This document shows positions 7,842 to 10,032 of a stretch of DNA of 10,032 nucleotides, piece by piece. The stretch comes from Candidatus Dojkabacteria bacterium CG_4_10_14_0_2_um_filter_Dojkabacteria_WS6_41_15. Lineage in GTDB: Bacteria; Patescibacteriota; Dojkabacteria; GCA-002793355. Each line of letters opens with the position of its first letter. Positions within the stretch are counted from its first letter, which is position 1. The notes below the pieces were generated by a model. That model ran no database searches and had not been told where the DNA came from. It saw nothing but the letters and a program-made list of their open reading frames with translations. A program made the translations under genes and the position numbers. Where the stretch lies: the NCBI GenBank assembly GCA_002793355.1, contig PFQB01000040.1, forward strand, positions 1 to 10,032. Direction: 5' to 3'.

Positions 7842-9470
7842 TCAACCGTGGGTTTTGACTGCGGTATTAAGCACCGATGAAATAAGCTTTACCATCCCTT
7901 TTCGATTAGGATACTGCCGGGACCATTGACTCACATACTTTACAATTACCTCCCATTCTCCATGCACAACCAAAAAATCCAGGAGCCATATAAGCGTGTC
8001 ATAGCGACCACTAAGTTTATTTTGCAATTCGACGTCGTACTCTTGTAATAGCCGAATAGCGAGACCATTGGCCTCTTTCTTATGGTTACTTCGCTCTAGT
8101 CTTGCAACAAATCTTTCTGCAATGTCTAGTCTGGACAGAAAACCAATGTATACGTCTTTGTTACGCACATACGAAACCAGCGCTACAGCCAGCCGGTCGT
8201 AACGTTCAGTAGAGTACAGAAAGTTGAACAAATCTTCGCCTTGCATTGTTCGTGTTAGCGTTTCAAGCACACCTTCAATGTCCGACTGCTTGTTTAGTTG
8301 CTTTGCGAGTATACACAATTTGGCGTACTGCCTTAACTGAAAGTATCCGAGCAACCCCTTTTTAATGTATCGGTACAATTCTTCCCATTTTTTAAGCTCG
8401 TTCAACACGGTCTCGTATACAGATTGTTCCCTTCTAAACGTATCCCCATTCTTAACACACTCCCATAGATCATAAAGAACCTGAAATTGCTTTTCCAGAA
8501 AAAGCCCTCGCTCTACCTCGGTAAATGCGTATGGATGCTTTGAATAGTACTTCTGATAACGCCCGAGCACTTCTATGGCTTTATCGGTTCGTAGCTCTCC
8601 GTTCATCACCATATGCAACACCGACGATGTGTATCCGGCAAACACTGAATCAGCACCTTTCTCGAGTGCGTAAAGTAATTTCTCGCGTATCAGAGCAAAG
8701 AGCTTGGCATTAGTTCCGATTGTTGCTACCGTGTCCAACAACTGAGCACCAACATCAAAGCTTCCCTTCACAAAGAACATTTCTACCGCCAGTGCCAAAT
8801 CGGCATCCTCACGGTCATAGTACAACGTCACTTGATCAAGCACTGCTTGTTGAGCACCAGAAATAATGCCGTCGGAATCATCGATCTGCTCGAGTTTTTT
8901 GTCTAACCACCGTGCAAAATCAAACAACGCTACAGCATTTTCCTTTGATATGATGATATTGGGTACTATGTATGCAATTTGATCGTCGATCTCCCCCAAT
9001 CTATCCGTATAGCGTTCATACCAATTCGGTCCGCGGTAACCTGGAATTCGTAAAAACAGCTTCTTCATGTACGATATAGTCTGTCCTATCGGTTGCTCTC
9101 GAATTAAACGGTCATGAACAATGACTCTATGTTCCACAAGTTGAGCCCGCCTGCGCAGTGGTTTGGTTTCGGCTAAAGATTGAACTACGGTCTTTGAGAC
9201 TGATATTTCATTTCCTTGCCCGCAATATGCTACAAGGACCGCCACAACATGCTTGCATTCCCCATTTCCTTCCATCGCCGGACATGTACACGACATAACC
9301 AGATTATCGATATTGACAGTTACCTCATAGGATTTAGTACCGATAACAGTTGCGGAAACATTATTTCCGGCGACTTGTAGATTAGTCACCCGACCTTTAT
9401 GCGCATAATCTAGACCTCGAGCAAATACCCGTTCTTCGAATATGTCCTGAATATCCTCAAGCCTCAGCAT
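7842..9470 (-). CDS. SWIM zinc-finger domain protein
   Basis: This 542-residue protein has an N-terminal SWIM zinc finger, a small fold that binds DNA or protein partners. The signature CxCx8CxH is clear: Cys61, Cys63, Cys72 and His74, in the setting MSCTCPAMEGNGECKH. The preceding residues (about 5-57) form the usual leader of such proteins, with an F..R...Y...GRV pattern. From about 100 to the end the protein has no enzyme motif and looks like an alpha-helical repeat scaffold. In many bacteria SWIM proteins sit beside SNF2 helicases; no helicase is seen here, so this one stands alone. The ATG at 9470 is the first start after an in-frame TAG two codons upstream. A TAAAAT lies 5 nt before it and no ribosome site is evident. 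The gene is tightly bracketed by a 62-bp inverted repeat. The finger is certain; function is unknown. Confidence 0.85.
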   Translation of the reverse strand: MLRLEDIQDIFEERVFARGLDYAHKGRVTNLQVAGNNVSATVIGTKSYEVTVNIDNLVMSCTCPAMEGNGECKHVVAVLVAYCGQGNEISVSKTVVQSLAETKPLRRRAQLVEHRVIVHDRLIREQPIGQTISYMKKLFLRIPGYRGPNWYERYTDRLGEIDDQIAYIVPNIIISKENAVALFDFARWLDKKLEQIDDSDGIISGAQQAVLDQVTLYYDREDADLALAVEMFFVKGSFDVGAQLLDTVATIGTNAKLFALIREKLLYALEKGADSVFAGYTSSVLHMVMNGELRTDKAIEVLGRYQKYYSKHPYAFTEVERGLFLEKQFQVLYDLWECVKNGDTFRREQSVYETVLNELKKWEELYRYIKKGLLGYFQLRQYAKLCILAKQLNKQSDIEGVLETLTRTMQGEDLFNFLYSTERYDRLAVALVSYVRNKDVYIGFLSRLDIAERFVARLERSNHKKEANGLAIRLLQEYDVELQNKLSGRYDTLIWLLDFLVVHGEWEVIVKYVSQWSRQYPNRKGMVKLISSVLNTAVKTHG

Positions 9471-9475
9471 AGACT

Positions 9476-9481
9476 ATTTTA
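9476..9481 (-). promoter_or_regulatory. Possible -10 box of the SWIM gene
   Basis: TAAAAT on the minus strand ends 5 nt before the ATG at 9470, the same close spacing as in the 585-aa gene. No -35 box or TG extension is visible, so this is weaker than the other promoters. A purine-rich AGAGGT lies about 25 nt upstream, too far to act as a ribosome site. Confidence 0.3.
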
Positions 9482-9543
9482 CTACTCTTATTACCTCTTT
9501 GCTTAATACCACAGGTAAAGCCCGAGGAGGTATCAGTTCCAGC

Positions 9544-9605
9544 GAAGCTGGTCAAGCTCGAAGAGCATGAAAGGAGGAAAACACCACGTGTAAAGCGAGA
9601 AGCTC
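9544..9605 (+). repeat. 62-bp inverted repeat, right arm
   Basis: This arm is the inverted partner of 7768-7829, with three mismatches. It starts 74 bp upstream of the SWIM start codon, so the two arms enclose an 1838-bp unit holding only that gene. Its inner edge carries a small hairpin CCAGC GAA GCTGG (9539-9551). The arm also forms the C-terminal end of the frameshifted remnant at 9552-9780. Confidence 0.9.
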
Positions 9606-9780
9606 CTTCCCTGCGATCTCCAGCAATTCCGCAAGAAGAGACCTTCGGTGCTCATCATAGGTTCCGTTCGATAATGTTCGTGCAAAATCAAACTGATAGC
9701 GCTTTCATTTCCTTAAGAAATTCATACTTCTTCTCGTGCCAAGGTATATGACAGTGAAGGTTTTGAGTGATTATGCGCAT
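9552..9780 (-). pseudogene. Small frameshifted gene, about 75 aa if restored, unknown family
   Basis: On the minus strand an ATG at 9780 opens a 30-codon frame that starts MRIITQNLHCHIPW and stops at TGA 9688-9690. The neighbouring frame then runs open through QFDFARTLSNGTYDEHRR and ELLEIAGKELL to a stop at 9552-9554. Removing one base near 9704 joins them into a 75-residue protein, without an obvious break in character at the junction. A TATAAT sits 5 nt upstream of the ATG. The C-terminal part lies in the inverted repeat and has a twin at 7744-7821. A single-base frameshift, sequencing error or programmed shift could each explain it. I cannot name the family. The gap 9471-9551 holds nothing else I can support. 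Confidence 0.4.
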
Positions 9781-9785
9781 GGTTG

Positions 9786-9791
9786 ATTATA
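9786..9791 (-). promoter_or_regulatory. -10 box before the frameshifted small gene
   Basis: A perfect TATAAT on the minus strand ends 5 nt before the ATG at 9780, again a leaderless layout. No convincing -35 box is found 16-18 bp upstream. Its position before the only ATG of the remnant supports that remnant having once been a gene. Confidence 0.35.
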
Positions 9792-9813
9792 CAGTTTCGT
9801 TCTGCCAGATACT

Positions 9814-10032
9814 CTACTTCCAATTGCTTCCCCCATCCACAAACAAAAAGTTTCCATTTATAAATCGGCCGGGATCATTAACCATAAACATCGCAGCCTC
9901 GGCCGCTTCTTCGGCCGTTCCGACACGTTTCATTGGATTGTTTTCTGCAAATCTTTTCCACACTTCGTCATCATTTTTCAATTCTCCCCAGTTATCGGTT
10001 CTGGTTGGACCAAGCACCACCGCATTGATTCA
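9814..10032 (-). pseudogene. C-terminal end of a short-chain dehydrogenase/reductase (SDR), interrupted by in-frame TGA
   Basis: The frame encodes the end of an NAD(P)-dependent SDR oxidoreductase. INAVVLGPTRTDN matches the family stretch usually written (R)VNAVxPGPTxT. NPMKRVGTAEEAAEAA is the typical C-terminal helix motif, and FINGNFLFVDGGSNWK is the conserved end with VDGG. The stop is TAG at 9814-9816. Directly before INAVV, the last three bases of the window (10030-10032) read TGA in the same frame, where SDRs commonly have arginine; a CGA to TGA change would explain it. A restart at GTG 10020 would give only 68 residues without the cofactor-binding or catalytic parts, which lie beyond the window. 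So this is either a broken gene or a sequence error. The substrate cannot be inferred. Confidence 0.7.

Noticed and set aside
9562..9592. Strong AAAGGAGG followed by GTG in the repeat arm, suggesting a translation start
   Set aside because: The GTG is immediately followed by TAA, and the in-frame ATG upstream gives only an 8-residue peptide; most likely chance within the repeat.
7768..9605. Integron cassette or insertion sequence
   Set aside because: attC sites of a cassette would be direct rather than inverted, no integrase or transposase is present, and no clean target duplication is seen.
9473..9751. 92-codon open plus-strand frame through the right repeat arm (contains KLVKLEEHERRKTPRV)
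   Set aside because: It has no ATG, GTG or TTG start near its beginning, runs antisense to the frameshifted remnant, and loses similarity with the other arm right after the core repeat.

Overview
The window is a moderately AT-rich bacterial segment. Its six recognisable genes all lie on the minus strand. Genes end in TAA, TAG or TGA and none of the long frames contains an internal TGA, so the standard bacterial code fits. Sigma70-type promoters are clear. Three genes have -10 boxes placed so close to their start codons that leaderless or nearly leaderless transcripts are likely. With a ClpC-like ATPase, a T-box leader and few Shine-Dalgarno sites, I lean towards a candidate-phylum (Patescibacteria-like) or Gram-positive-related bacterium. 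This taxonomic guess is weak inference.

Reading in the direction of transcription (right to left): positions 10032-9814 hold the C-terminal end of a short-chain dehydrogenase/reductase, interrupted by an in-frame TGA at the very edge. Positions 9780-9552 hold a small frameshifted gene remnant of unknown family. Positions 9470-7842 encode a 542-residue SWIM zinc-finger protein. The SWIM gene is bracketed by a 62-bp inverted repeat (7768-7829 and 9544-9605, 59/62 identical). The two repeat arms appear to carry the same C-terminal coding sequence of the small remnant, both pointing inward towards the SWIM gene. This right-hand third looks rearranged and partly decayed.

The best functional unit is in the middle. 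A consensus promoter (7452-7481) starts a leader of about 425 nt with a T-box riboswitch, including the canonical T-box core at 7071-7080. The leader precedes a two-gene operon: an M14-type deacylase of the succinylglutamate desuccinylase/aspartoacylase family (6025-7020), then a protein that looks like a divergent ATP-grasp ligase (4636-6009). T-boxes sense uncharged tRNA, so the pair is probably switched on when one amino acid runs short. The specifier codon is tentatively AAC (Asn). A ligase plus N-deacylase under amino-acid control suggests an undescribed amino-acid or peptide metabolic route.

To the left, a ClpC-like Clp/Hsp100 ATPase (2003-4555) has its own strong, nearly leaderless promoter, a canonical second AAA+ module and a strongly diverged first one. 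It is followed by an unrecognised 585-residue protein (120-1877) with an apparently leaderless GTG start. A 15-bp inverted repeat joins the ClpC stop codon to the promoter region of that protein, and a 7-bp tandem repeat lies directly after its stop codon.
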